From Spirosoma spitsbergense DSM 19989 (GTDB lineage Bacteria; Bacteroidota; Bacteroidia; Cytophagales; Spirosomataceae), in the NCBI RefSeq assembly GCF_000374085.1, contig NZ_KB893570.1, positions 65,155-129,154 of the forward strand: 64,000 nucleotides of DNA. The letters run 5' to 3'. The translations under genes were made by a program, and so were the position numbers. The notes under the pieces were generated by a model. The model ran no database searches, was not told the DNA's origin, and saw nothing but the letters and a program-made list of their open reading frames with translations. Below are positions 27,343-35,638 of this stretch, in pieces (the stretch's first letter is position 1; each line of letters starts with the position of its first letter).

Positions 27343-28989
27343 ATGAATCACCTCGCTACTGCCGATTATCTCGTTTTCTTTGTTTACTTCATCATTGTTG
27401 TTGGCTACGGTTACTGGGTTTACCAGCGGAAACGCTCATCCCAGATGAGCACTACCGACTTTTTTCTGGCCGAAGGGTCGCTTACCTGGTGGGCCATTGG
27501 TGCTTCGCTTATTGCTTCTAATATTTCGGCAGAGCATTTTATCGGCATGGCAGGTTCGGGTTTTGCCATGGGGCTGGCCATCTCGTCTTACGAGTGGTTC
27601 GCTGCCGCTACGCTGATTATTGTGGCGGCATTTTTTATCCCCATTTACCTTCGGAACCATATATATACTATGCCCCAGTTTCTGGCGCAACGATATAGCG
27701 ATACGGTTAGTACGATTCTGGCCATATTCTGGCTTGTCGTTTATGTGCTGGTTAACTTAAGTTCCATTCTATACCTTGGTGCCATTGCCATCGAGTCGCT
27801 GGTCGGAATTTCGTTTACGGCCTGCACCATTGGGCTGGCCATATTTGCTATTTTCATTACACTCGGAGGCATGAAAGTTATTGGCTATACCGATGTGATA
27901 CAGGTAGTTGTATTAATCTTTGGCGGGCTGGTTGTTACTTACCTGGCACTGCAACTAGTAGCACAGGAAACCAGCGGTTCGGCCACCGCCAGCGTGTGGA
28001 GTGGTTTACTCTCGCTCCGTCAGAAAGCTGATAGCCATTTTCACATGTTTTTTCCGAAAGGCAACCCGAATTACGAAGTGCTACCAGGCATGGCGCTGGT
28101 AACGGGCGGCATGTGGCTCAATAACCTGTATTACTGGGGTTGCAACCAATACATTGTGCAACGAGCATTGGGAGCCGATCTGAAAACGGCTCGTACCGGA
28201 ATCCTGTTTGCGGCTTTCCTGAAATTGATGATTCCCCTCATTGTGGTTATTCCAGGCATTGCTGCCTACGTACTGTATCAAAGCGGACCTTTCCGCGAAG
28301 CGATGACCGACGCTTCGGGCGTCGTAAAACCCGATCAAGCGTATCCAGTCCTGATGAACCTATTGCCAGTAGGTATGAAAGGGCTTGCTTTTGCGGCTCT
28401 GACAGCGGCTGTCGTTGCTTCACTAGCCAGCAAATGCAATTCTATTTCAACCATTTTCACGCTCGACCTTTATAAAAAATACGTAAACAAAAATGCATCG
28501 GACCAAAAGCTGGTTAACGTAGGCCGCTGGGCGGTGGTGGTTTCTTTCCTGGTAGCCATTGCCGTAGCCCCCATGCTGCGATCACTCGATCAGGTATACC
28601 AGTACATTCAGGAGTATACCAACTTCGTTACGCCCGGTATCTTTGCCATATTTCTGCTGGGGTTCTTCTGGAAGCGGGCCACCAACCGGGCGGCCCTGAC
28701 GGTGGCCATTATAACGCTTCCCCTCTCCACGTTGCTCAAATTCTGGCCCGAGGTAACCAACTTATTTGGTATTCAGTCCGATTCGATTCCCTTCCTGCAC
28801 CGCACCACCTGGGTATTCTGCATCGACATTCTATTGATGGTGGTTATCTCACTGACCGATCCGGCCGGGTATGCTAACAATAAGGAAATCATCGTTGACA
28901 AGCAGATGTTCCGGGTAACCCCTTCGTTTGTCATTGGATCGGTTAGTATTTTTGGTATTTTGGCTGTGTTATATACTATATTCTGGTAA
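27343..28989 (+). CDS. Sodium:solute symporter (SGLT-like), probably for a sugar or myo-inositol
   Basis: A 548-residue inner-membrane transporter of the SSS family with about 14 membrane segments. Family signatures are TTDFFLAEGSLTWWAIGASLIASNISAEHFIGMAGSGFAMGLA and the GGMKVIGYTDVIQ segment. The first part resembles the SGLT/sugar branch. The next gene encodes myo-inositol oxygenase, so myo-inositol is a reasonable substrate guess, but this is inferred from position only. A predicted start at 27343 follows the accC terminator by 12 bp. Confidence 0.88.
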   Translation: MNHLATADYLVFFVYFIIVVGYGYWVYQRKRSSQMSTTDFFLAEGSLTWWAIGASLIASNISAEHFIGMAGSGFAMGLAISSYEWFAAATLIIVAAFFIPIYLRNHIYTMPQFLAQRYSDTVSTILAIFWLVVYVLVNLSSILYLGAIAIESLVGISFTACTIGLAIFAIFITLGGMKVIGYTDVIQVVVLIFGGLVVTYLALQLVAQETSGSATASVWSGLLSLRQKADSHFHMFFPKGNPNYEVLPGMALVTGGMWLNNLYYWGCNQYIVQRALGADLKTARTGILFAAFLKLMIPLIVVIPGIAAYVLYQSGPFREAMTDASGVVKPDQAYPVLMNLLPVGMKGLAFAALTAAVVASLASKCNSISTIFTLDLYKKYVNKNASDQKLVNVGRWAVVVSFLVAIAVAPMLRSLDQVYQYIQEYTNFVTPGIFAIFLLGFFWKRATNRAALTVAIITLPLSTLLKFWPEVTNLFGIQSDSIPFLHRTTWVFCIDILLMVVISLTDPAGYANNKEIIVDKQMFRVTPSFVIGSVSIFGILAVLYTIFW

Positions 28990-29051
28990 TTCCGGGCATG
29001 ATTTTACGCCGACGAACTCCCGTACTCTACTGATTAACAGGAAAAAAAGTC

Positions 29052-29059
29052 TAAATTTG
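29052..29059 (+). promoter_or_regulatory. Possible -7 box for myo-inositol oxygenase
   Basis: TAAATTTG lies 21 bp before the ATG at 29081 and fits TAnnTTTG. No clear -33 element is seen. Confidence 0.45.
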
Positions 29060-29080
29060 TCTTCTAATTTTTCAGCCGTC

Positions 29081-29935
29081 ATGATTAGCGAAACAGCCCC
29101 ACTTACCAGTCTGGATCAATGGGAAGACGACTTGCTGAGTCGTTATCCCGAACCCGAACATAAGTCGAAAGAAGATTACCGGAATTACGATACACCGGAA
29201 CGCGATACGGTCCGGGAATTTTACCGGCTCAATCATACCTACCAAACCTATGATTTCGTGCGTGAAAAAGAGCGCGAGTTTCTGGCCTTCGATAAAAAAG
29301 AACTGCCGGTTTGGGGAGCAATGGAGTTCCTAAACACCCTTGTCGACGATTCAGACCCCGATACAGACCTGGATCAGCTTCAACATCTGCTTCAAACCGC
29401 CGAAGCCATCCGCGCCGACGGTCATCCGGATTGGTTTGTTCTGACCGGCTTTCTGCACGATATGGGCAAAGTGTTGTGTCTTTTTGGCGAGCCTCAATGG
29501 GCCGTTGTAGGGGATACCTTCCCGGTTGGCTGTCAGCATTCAGACAAGATTGTTTACCCCGAATTCTTCGCCAACAATCCCGACAGTCAGGATGAGCGGT
29601 ATAATACCAAATATGGTGTGTACGAACCGAACTGCGGCTTGCGGAACGTGCATATGTCGTGGGGCCACGACGAATACCTGTACCAGATCATGAAGGATTA
29701 TTTGCCCGAACCGGCTCTATACATGATGCGCTACCATTCGTTTTATTCGCAGCACCGCGAGGAGGCTTATAATCACCTGATGGATGAGCATGACCACGAG
29801 ATGTTCCAGTGGGTACGCAAGTTTAATCCGTATGACCTATACTCAAAAAGCCCAAAGCCCCCCGTAGTAAGTGAACTGAAGCCTTACTACGAGGAGTTGA
29901 TCGCTAAATATTTGCCGGCTACCCTCAAACTTTAA
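29081..29935 (+). CDS. myo-Inositol oxygenase
   Basis: Opens myo-inositol with O2 to D-glucuronate, a di-iron HD-domain enzyme first known from animals and plants. The 284 residues match the animal length. All six iron ligands are present in order: His102 (QHLLQTAE), His126 and Asp127 (LHDMGK), His196 (SWGHDEY), His219 (YHSFY) and Asp252 (FNPYDLY). The block FGEPQWAVVGDTFPVGC is nearly identical to the human enzyme. I chose the ATG at 29081, since the frame upstream overlaps the symporter gene. With the upstream symporter it suggests inositol uptake and conversion to glucuronate; no downstream uronate genes are in the window. Confidence 0.95.
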   Translation: MISETAPLTSLDQWEDDLLSRYPEPEHKSKEDYRNYDTPERDTVREFYRLNHTYQTYDFVREKEREFLAFDKKELPVWGAMEFLNTLVDDSDPDTDLDQLQHLLQTAEAIRADGHPDWFVLTGFLHDMGKVLCLFGEPQWAVVGDTFPVGCQHSDKIVYPEFFANNPDSQDERYNTKYGVYEPNCGLRNVHMSWGHDEYLYQIMKDYLPEPALYMMRYHSFYSQHREEAYNHLMDEHDHEMFQWVRKFNPYDLYSKSPKPPVVSELKPYYEELIAKYLPATLKL

Positions 29936-29950
29936 AAGTCAGGCGGCCTG

Positions 29951-30016
29951 ATCAGACAATAAAAATTCCGTAAGTGCTTGATAAATCAAGCACTTACGGA
30001 ATTTTTATTGTCTGAT
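29951..30016 (+). terminator. Long hairpin after myo-inositol oxygenase
   Basis: A perfect 32-bp stem (29951-29982 with 29985-30016) with a loop of two bases, 15 nt after the stop. An A5/T5 tract is inside the stem and no T run follows, so it may terminate transcription, protect the mRNA 3' end, or both. Confidence 0.75.
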
Positions 30017-30020
30017 TATG

Positions 30021-30028
30021 TAGATTTG
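30021..30028 (+). promoter_or_regulatory. Possible -7 box for the second symporter
   Basis: TAGATTTG lies 19 bp before the start at 30048, directly after the long hairpin. The -33 region would fall inside the hairpin and shows no match. Confidence 0.35.
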
Positions 30029-30047
30029 GCGGTTTGACTGCTCCATT

Positions 30048-31436
30048 ATGCTCCTCTTCTTCATTTCACTTTACCTACTTTCCAACGTAGCTGTTGGTGC
30101 CTGGGCGGCCCGTCGCGTAACGACTTCGCAAGACTTTGTGCTGGCGGGTCGGCGGTTACCTCTGTTGCTGGCGGCCTCCGTAACGTTTGCTACCTGGTTT
30201 GGCTCAGAAACCATTATGGGTGCTCCGGCGATGTTTGTAGAAGGTGGATTTCTGGCGGTTATCGAAGAGCCTTTTGGGTCAGCGTTATGCCTGTTTCTGG
30301 TTGGTGCTTTTTTCGCTCGCCCGCTCTATCGACTTAATATTACAACGTTCTGCGATTACTTCCGTATCCGATATGGTCGGTCGGCGGAGTTACTCTCCGC
30401 ATTGATGGTTATACCTTCCTATTTTAGCTGGATTGCCGCCCAACTGGTAGCCATTGGCATTGTGTTGAGTGTGGTAACTGACATTCCCCGTGCGTACTGC
30501 ATTGTTGGTAGCGCAGGCGTTGTTATGATTTACACATTGCTGGGTGGTATGTGGTCCATTTCCATTACTGATTTTTTCCATAACCTGATTATCATTCTTG
30601 CACTGGCCGTTTTAGGCGTGCTCTTGTGGAATGAGGTTGGTGGTTGGGAAACGATAGAAAAACAGACCCCCCCGGGCTTTTTTCGTTTCCTGCCAAAGTC
30701 GACGGGAAAAGACTGGCTGGCGTATGTTGCCGCCTGGATTACGATTGGCCTGGGATCTATCCCACAACAGGATGTTTTTCAGCGTGTGATGGCCGCCAAG
30801 ACAGAGAATACGGCCGTTCGGGCCTCATTCCTGGCATCAGGTATGTACGTTACGATTGCCATGCTGCCCCTGTTCATTGCGCTTAGTGCCAAACTACTTC
30901 ATCCTGACCTACCAAAAGATAATCAACTCATTATTCCGAACATGGTAATGCAGCATGGTAGCTTTCCTTTGCAGGTGTTGTTTTTCGGGGCAGTAACGTC
31001 GGCCATTCTGAGTGTATCGAGTGGGGCTATTCTGGCACCAGCGACGGTCTTTGGGGAGAATGTGATGAAGTTTTTCCGGCCGGATATTGCTGATAAGACG
31101 TTGCTAAGGGCAATCCGCTGGTCAATAGTAGTCATCACTCTCATCTGCGTCTTGATGAGCACCACCCGTGATACAAACATCTTCGATCTGGTTGGTGAAT
31201 CATCAGCTTTTAGCCTTGTTTCTTTGTTTATTCCCTTAACGGCCGGCATTTACTGGAAACGGGCGAACCTGACAGGATGCCTCTGTTCTATGCTCATTGG
31301 GTTCATTGTGTGGCTACTTTGCTTATGGCTACAAACCGAAATTTCGCCGATGTTGTGGGGCTTGCTGGCGAGTACGGTTGGAATGGTAGCAGGGAGCCTG
31401 TTTTTCAGGCATCCAGTAGCCGCCGATGATAATTAA
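30048..31436 (+). CDS. Sodium:solute symporter (SSS family)
   Basis: A 462-residue transporter with about 13 membrane segments. It has the family N-terminus (ARRVTTSQDFVLAGRRLPLLLAASVTFATWFGSETIMGAPAMFVEGG), and ITDFFHNLIIILAL corresponds to the sodium-symporter helix. It is closer to the proline/pantothenate-like branch than to the first symporter. The substrate is unknown. Its 3' end overlaps the convergent DinB-like gene by 32 bp. Confidence 0.85.
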   Translation: MLLFFISLYLLSNVAVGAWAARRVTTSQDFVLAGRRLPLLLAASVTFATWFGSETIMGAPAMFVEGGFLAVIEEPFGSALCLFLVGAFFARPLYRLNITTFCDYFRIRYGRSAELLSALMVIPSYFSWIAAQLVAIGIVLSVVTDIPRAYCIVGSAGVVMIYTLLGGMWSISITDFFHNLIIILALAVLGVLLWNEVGGWETIEKQTPPGFFRFLPKSTGKDWLAYVAAWITIGLGSIPQQDVFQRVMAAKTENTAVRASFLASGMYVTIAMLPLFIALSAKLLHPDLPKDNQLIIPNMVMQHGSFPLQVLFFGAVTSAILSVSSGAILAPATVFGENVMKFFRPDIADKTLLRAIRWSIVVITLICVLMSTTRDTNIFDLVGESSAFSLVSLFIPLTAGIYWKRANLTGCLCSMLIGFIVWLLCLWLQTEISPMLWGLLASTVGMVAGSLFFRHPVAADDN

Positions 31437-31851
31437 TCTGGCCCAGATGATACATTAGGTGCGAGGATAAATGCACCAGAAGGTATTCGGTGGTCATTGG
31501 TTTACCAAATACCTGTTGTGGGTATTCAGCCTCGAGTTGTTCGATGGTCAGGTTTTCTAACGCACGCTCAACAACGGCATTAGTTTCATCTATTTTAGTC
31601 AGTAACTCACTCCGGGAAACATTTTTCAGCGAGAACTCCAGGTCGCGGTGGCGTACATAGCCCGTTTTCCCAAGTTCGGCACCGATGAACGCATTCAGAT
31701 TACCAACCAGATGCAGACACAGATTCCCGGCCGAATTGCTGATGCCTTTTTCGGTGTACCAGATTTTTTCTTCGCTCTGATATAATTCAATCTCCCGCTT
31801 CAGTTGTTCAAGATCACGGCGAAAGAGGGCTTTCAGTGTTTGAGTAAGCAT
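31405..31851 (-). CDS. DinB/DUF1572-like four-helix protein
   Basis: A 148-residue helical protein with the histidine pattern of the DinB/YfiT superfamily: LCLHLVGNLNAFIG near the middle and LLVHLSSHLMYHLGQINYHRRLL at the C-terminus, which would bind a metal. Members include bacillithiol- or mycothiol-dependent transferases and many of unknown role. I chose the ATG at 31851; the longer frame would run through the Nudix gene. It lies 46 nt after the Nudix stop on the same strand. Confidence 0.8.
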   Translation of the reverse strand: MLTQTLKALFRRDLEQLKREIELYQSEEKIWYTEKGISNSAGNLCLHLVGNLNAFIGAELGKTGYVRHRDLEFSLKNVSRSELLTKIDETNAVVERALENLTIEQLEAEYPQQVFGKPMTTEYLLVHLSSHLMYHLGQINYHRRLLDA

Positions 31852-31852
31852 A

Positions 31853-31902
31853 GGTAGTAGACGATTTTCGATGCAGTCTGGTATTTTTTCGTTCCTACTA
31901 CC
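31853..31902. repeat. Short stop-to-start inverted repeat, nudix-dinB spacer
   Basis: GGTAGTAG at 31853-31860 pairs with CTACTACC at 31895-31902. On the minus strand the upstream arm covers the Nudix stop codon and the downstream arm ends 1 nt before the DinB-like start. It is only 8 bp, so weak alone, but the placement fits the other spacer repeats. Confidence 0.4.
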
Positions 31903-32350
31903 CGAAATACTGTTGCTCAATCCGACCGATGTAACCCAGATAGCTGGCACTATCAAACCAGGGCTGGAGTCTAGCGCCGATGTTTGGGTAAAGGTTAAGG
32001 TTGCCCAGTTCGTTGATGGGTTTCCAGACAACATCGAGGGCCGTTGTTTCATCGGAGTTTAAGACTGGCGTACCGGTAAATGTCCGGACGGCAAAGACGA
32101 CGTGCAATACGTCGTCATTACGCTCAGTGAGCAGCATTTCACCCGCCAGAATCATTTCGCCCACTTCGATTAAAACACCCAGTTCTTCACGGATTTCGCG
32201 AACAATCGTCTCAGGCAAGATTTCCCCCCGGTTAGGGCTACCACCGGGCAAAGCGAATACATCCTGCCCCCCGTACGAGTAACGCATGAACAAAACTTCT
32301 ATCTGGCTATTACTCTTTCGCCAGATGAGGGCGGATGGACGAACTTTCAT
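31898..32350 (-). CDS. Nudix hydrolase
   Basis: Hydrolyses a nucleoside diphosphate derivative; substrate unknown. The 150-residue protein has a complete Nudix box, GGSPNRGE followed by seven residues and REIREELGV. I chose the ATG at 32350 (MKVRPSALIW, the usual first strand). The longer frame to 32416 would cross the inverted repeat upstream. It lies between dps and the DinB-like gene. Confidence 0.88.
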   Translation of the reverse strand: MKVRPSALIWRKSNSQIEVLFMRYSYGGQDVFALPGGSPNRGEILPETIVREIREELGVLIEVGEMILAGEMLLTERNDDVLHVVFAVRTFTGTPVLNSDETTALDVVWKPINELGNLNLYPNIGARLQPWFDSASYLGYIGRIEQQYFG

Positions 32351-32363
32351 ACCGGAAACATAC

Positions 32364-32414
32364 GAAAGAGCGACTGCTTTCCCAACTTGTTGCTGGAAAA
32401 ACAATCGCTCTTTC
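32364..32414. repeat. Stop-to-start inverted repeat, dps-nudix spacer
   Basis: GAAAGAGCGA (32364-32373) and TCGCTCTTTC (32405-32414) are exact reverse complements. On the minus strand the first arm lies 24 nt after the dps stop and the second ends 13 nt before the chosen Nudix start. The arm word is shared with the accB-accC repeat. Confidence 0.6.
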
Positions 32415-32438
32415 AAACTTATCAGTCCTGTCTGGCCC

Positions 32439-32945
32439 TTAGTTCAAATCCCGTGTGGTTTCGAACAGGAACCAGGTACGCCGTTCGGTTTCGTCGATAT
32501 ATACTTCCAGTAAGCTGGCGGTGGCTACATCTTCGGCATCATCAGAAATCTTATGCGCATCACGCATGTTCTTTGCCATCTTCCTGTTTTCGGAAAGAAG
32601 ATCCTTCAACATGTCTTTTGCCGTTACAAAATCCTCGTCGTTGTCTTTCACCCGTTGCAACTGGGCAATGTGCGCAACTGACCGGATTGTATTGGCTCCA
32701 ATTTTACGAACACGCTCAGCAAGGGGGTCAATCGTGGCAAAAATCTGGTCAGCCTGTTCATCAAGTAGAAGATGATAATCACGAAAGTGACGACCCGACA
32801 TATGCCAGTGGAAGTTTTTAGTTTTGATATATAACGCGAAGGCATCAGCTACCAGGCCATTTACGGCTTCGGCTACTTTTTCGCGCCCTTTTTCCTTCAG
32901 GTCAGAAGGAGTGTCCAGTTCATCAATTTCATTAATCGCTTTCAT
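32439..32945 (-). CDS. dps: Dps-family ferritin-like protein
   Basis: Forms a 12-subunit shell that oxidises iron and protects DNA in starvation or oxidative stress. The 168-residue helical protein has the ferroxidase pattern His46 (KNFHWHMSG), His58 and Asp62 (DYHLLLDEQADQI). The N-terminal tail is short and acidic, so direct DNA binding is not obvious. Its 78-bp spacer from the upstream oxidase gene may also fold imperfectly across stop and start. Confidence 0.92.
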   Translation of the reverse strand: MKAINEIDELDTPSDLKEKGREKVAEAVNGLVADAFALYIKTKNFHWHMSGRHFRDYHLLLDEQADQIFATIDPLAERVRKIGANTIRSVAHIAQLQRVKDNDEDFVTAKDMLKDLLSENRKMAKNMRDAHKISDDAEDVATASLLEVYIDETERRTWFLFETTRDLN

Positions 32946-33023
32946 CTGTTGGTCTGTTTTAGGGACTAGAATCCATTCTTACACAAGAACATAGTGTCGG
33001 CTGGATTGTTTGTTAAATTCCCC

Positions 33024-34220
33024 TTAAAAACGGGTCAACGCTTTTTCCGCCACCGTATTGCCGATGGATAATGACGATGTGGCGGCTGGCGATGGGGCAT
33101 TGAGCACATTAATAGCTTTATCCGTTTCTACAATAGCAAAATCATCGAGAAGGCCACCGGTTCGGTCACAGGCCTGCGCGCGAACCCCGGCGCCCCCAGG
33201 CTCCAGATCGTCTTCCTGAATTTCGGGAATCAAGGCCTGTAATGCTTTGGTAAAGGCTGATTTAGAAAATGACCGGTACATTTCACCGAGGCCCGTTTCC
33301 CAATATTTGGCGGCTACTTTTTGAAAGCCCGGCCAGGCTAGTGTCTGCGCCAGTTCTTTCAGATTGATGTCTGATTTTTTATAGCCTTCCCGCTGGAAAG
33401 CCAGTACCGCGTTAGGGCCAGCCTCCACTCCCCCGTGAACCATGCGAGTAAAATGAACACCAAGAAACGGAAAGTTAGGATCAGGAACGGGGTAAATCAG
33501 GTTTTTGACCAGGTATTCTTTCTGGGATTTGAGCTTAAAATACTCTCCCCGAAATGGCACAATACGAACATCTATGGGTTCGCGCTGCGTTAGTTGAGCA
33601 ATTTTATCGGAATACAGACCAGCGCAGTTGATGACCAGTTTTGTTTCGTAGCAATTCTTATCCGTCACCACGATACTGATGCTCGTACCGGTAGTTACCT
33701 GTTCAACGCGTTCACCCAATCGAATTTCTCCCCCCAATAGCTTGAACTTCTCAGCGTATTTGTCAGCGACCTGCTTGTAGTCAATTATGCCTGTTTGTGG
33801 TACAAACATGCCGGCAACTCCGGTTACGTGTGGCTCAATGTCACGCATTTCAGTCACCGACAGCTTTTTTAAACCAGCAAGACCGTTTTGTAATCCACGT
33901 TGATAGAGGGTTTCCAACTGGGGTACTTCTTCCTGTTTTGTCGCTACCACAATCTTGCCACACAAGTCGTATGGAATAGCTTCGGCATTACAGAAATCAA
34001 GTAACATCTGGTAACCCCGAATGCAGTTTATAGCTTTCAGGCTACCGGGTTTATAGTAAAGCCCGGAGTGGATGACACCACTGTTGTGCCCGGTCTGGTG
34101 TTGCGCTACGGCAAATTCTTTCTCCAGCAGAACGACGTTAAGAGCCGGTCGCTGCTGTTTCAATTGTAAGGCGGTGGCTAGTCCAACAATACCACCACCG
34201 ATAATCACTACGTCTGTCAT
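33024..34220 (-). CDS. lhgO: L-2-hydroxyglutarate oxidase-like FAD enzyme
   Basis: A 398-residue FAD-dependent oxidoreductase of the DAO fold. The N-terminal dinucleotide motif is GGGIVG (residues 8-13), followed by KEFAVAQHQTGHNSGVIHSGLYYKPGSLKA, which is characteristic of LhgO, and the C-terminal block GAGVRAQACDRTGGLLDDF. LhgO oxidises L-2-hydroxyglutarate to 2-oxoglutarate and feeds electrons to the membrane. I chose the ATG at 34220; the frame upstream overlaps the preceding gene. Confidence 0.92.
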   Translation of the reverse strand: MTDVVIIGGGIVGLATALQLKQQRPALNVVLLEKEFAVAQHQTGHNSGVIHSGLYYKPGSLKAINCIRGYQMLLDFCNAEAIPYDLCGKIVVATKQEEVPQLETLYQRGLQNGLAGLKKLSVTEMRDIEPHVTGVAGMFVPQTGIIDYKQVADKYAEKFKLLGGEIRLGERVEQVTTGTSISIVVTDKNCYETKLVINCAGLYSDKIAQLTQREPIDVRIVPFRGEYFKLKSQKEYLVKNLIYPVPDPNFPFLGVHFTRMVHGGVEAGPNAVLAFQREGYKKSDINLKELAQTLAWPGFQKVAAKYWETGLGEMYRSFSKSAFTKALQALIPEIQEDDLEPGGAGVRAQACDRTGGLLDDFAIVETDKAINVLNAPSPAATSSLSIGNTVAEKALTRF

Positions 34221-34245
34221 TTGCGACCAAAGATACGCATTCTGT

Positions 34246-35505
34246 TCACTGCAACTGCCCTTCAATCCAGTCCAGGCCCCGGCCATAAAGCGCATGAGCA
34301 AAACGTACCCGATTATCGAATTCGGCGTTTTCCGTATGCCCATCGGTCATAAATTTCCGCACAAGTCGGGCATTATCTGATGCCTGAGGCTGTTCAATTT
34401 CCGATTCAGTTTCGGTACGAAAGGCCGAAAATGCCGGAGCATCGCCCTCAAAATGCTGAAAAAACAAATGGCCTTTGGGTGTACGTACGGCACACAAAAC
34501 GCCACTCGACCGGCTCGTCGACGGCGCCAGGCTCCCCTCCAGGCCCCGTTTTAGTACGATGACTCCATCGAAACCCGCCAGCATGGCCAGTTCTGCCATT
34601 TTCATCTGATACGTAATATGAAATACGGACGTCACTAATATTCGGGCGTGGCAGGGATTGAGAACTTTCTCGAGTGTAGCCAGAAATGGCCGCTTAATAA
34701 TGACAGTACGCCGGTCTACCCACCTATTGAGCGCGGGCGACAGTGCTTTCTGATCCAGTACCCAGCCAAATGAATGTAGGGGCGTATCGAGTTCGTGGTT
34801 ACTTTGCAGAAACTGGCAGCCCAGATTCATGTAAAGGTCAAGAGCGTTGAGCATAAACTTAGGGCCTCCAGACCGGCCAACCATGGATATCGCCCCGTAG
34901 CCCCGTTTCTGGAAAAACTGTCCCAGCAATGGTGTAATCAGATAACTGTGTTCAACCCCATCAAAGGGATCAGCCAGTTGAATCAAGGGTCGGTCGGCGC
35001 AGCTTATGGGGCCAAAACCAGGCGAGTACGTTCGTTCGGCAGCGCGCATCAGTCCATGATATTCTTCGTTGGTTTCGTGCCGGACTCGCATAATACTGAC
35101 TGCCAGCCCCCGAAAAGTCTCGCATACGCCATCGCCGAACAGGTAATCGCCCAGTTGTTCCGCTTCACTCACCTGCAGATTTGCACCACGAACGAGTTTG
35201 ATGGCTACTGGATATAGTCCCACGGGTAAATCGGGGCAAATTTTGTTGATAAAATAGGTGGGGTGTCCAAAAGCTCCTTTACCAATTACCTCTTCCAGTG
35301 TTTTCTCTTCGGGCGTCATTCCTTTGGCCAGCAATGCACCTAAAAAGGCCCCACGTTGCAATGGATGAGCCGTTGGATCGGTTAGGGCAGCCCGGCAATC
35401 GGTTAATAATTCGGGGGTAAGGGGTTTGCTACCGTACTTACCAATGCCAATATGTTTGATACCACGCCCAAGCGGGGTGCTGGTGGCAGGTGTATCCAAA
35501 ACCAT
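34246..35505 (-). CDS. TrpD2-like (YbiB-type) anthranilate phosphoribosyltransferase paralogue
   Basis: A 419-residue protein of the glycosyltransferase-3 superfamily. The N-terminal helical part (GIKHIGIGKYGSKPLTPELLTDCRAAL, GAFLGALLAKGM) resembles TrpD. The PRPP-binding GTGGDG block of real TrpD (present at 45229-45246 in this window) is replaced by DPFDGVEHSYL, and the KHGNHG block by MVGRSGGPK. It is therefore unlikely to make phosphoribosylanthranilate. E. coli YbiB, a nucleic-acid-binding protein, is the nearest described type, so a nucleic-acid role is possible. It sits 25 bp upstream of the LhgO gene. Confidence 0.75.
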   Translation of the reverse strand: MVLDTPATSTPLGRGIKHIGIGKYGSKPLTPELLTDCRAALTDPTAHPLQRGAFLGALLAKGMTPEEKTLEEVIGKGAFGHPTYFINKICPDLPVGLYPVAIKLVRGANLQVSEAEQLGDYLFGDGVCETFRGLAVSIMRVRHETNEEYHGLMRAAERTYSPGFGPISCADRPLIQLADPFDGVEHSYLITPLLGQFFQKRGYGAISMVGRSGGPKFMLNALDLYMNLGCQFLQSNHELDTPLHSFGWVLDQKALSPALNRWVDRRTVIIKRPFLATLEKVLNPCHARILVTSVFHITYQMKMAELAMLAGFDGVIVLKRGLEGSLAPSTSRSSGVLCAVRTPKGHLFFQHFEGDAPAFSAFRTETESEIEQPQASDNARLVRKFMTDGHTENAEFDNRVRFAHALYGRGLDWIEGQLQ

Positions 35506-35638
35506 AAGACTAACGTGTTTAACTGAGCAGTAGGGAGTAAGTAAAAGTAAACAAAAAAGACCTATTCACGGCTGGACATACCAGACACTTTTTAGCGTAC
35601 AGCCCCCTTTAATTACTTAACCGAAAAAGCACCAGGTG

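Noticed and set aside
34246-35505. Calling this gene a second trpD
   Set aside because: The PRPP-binding and magnesium motifs are replaced, whereas the gene at 44994-45980 has them all.
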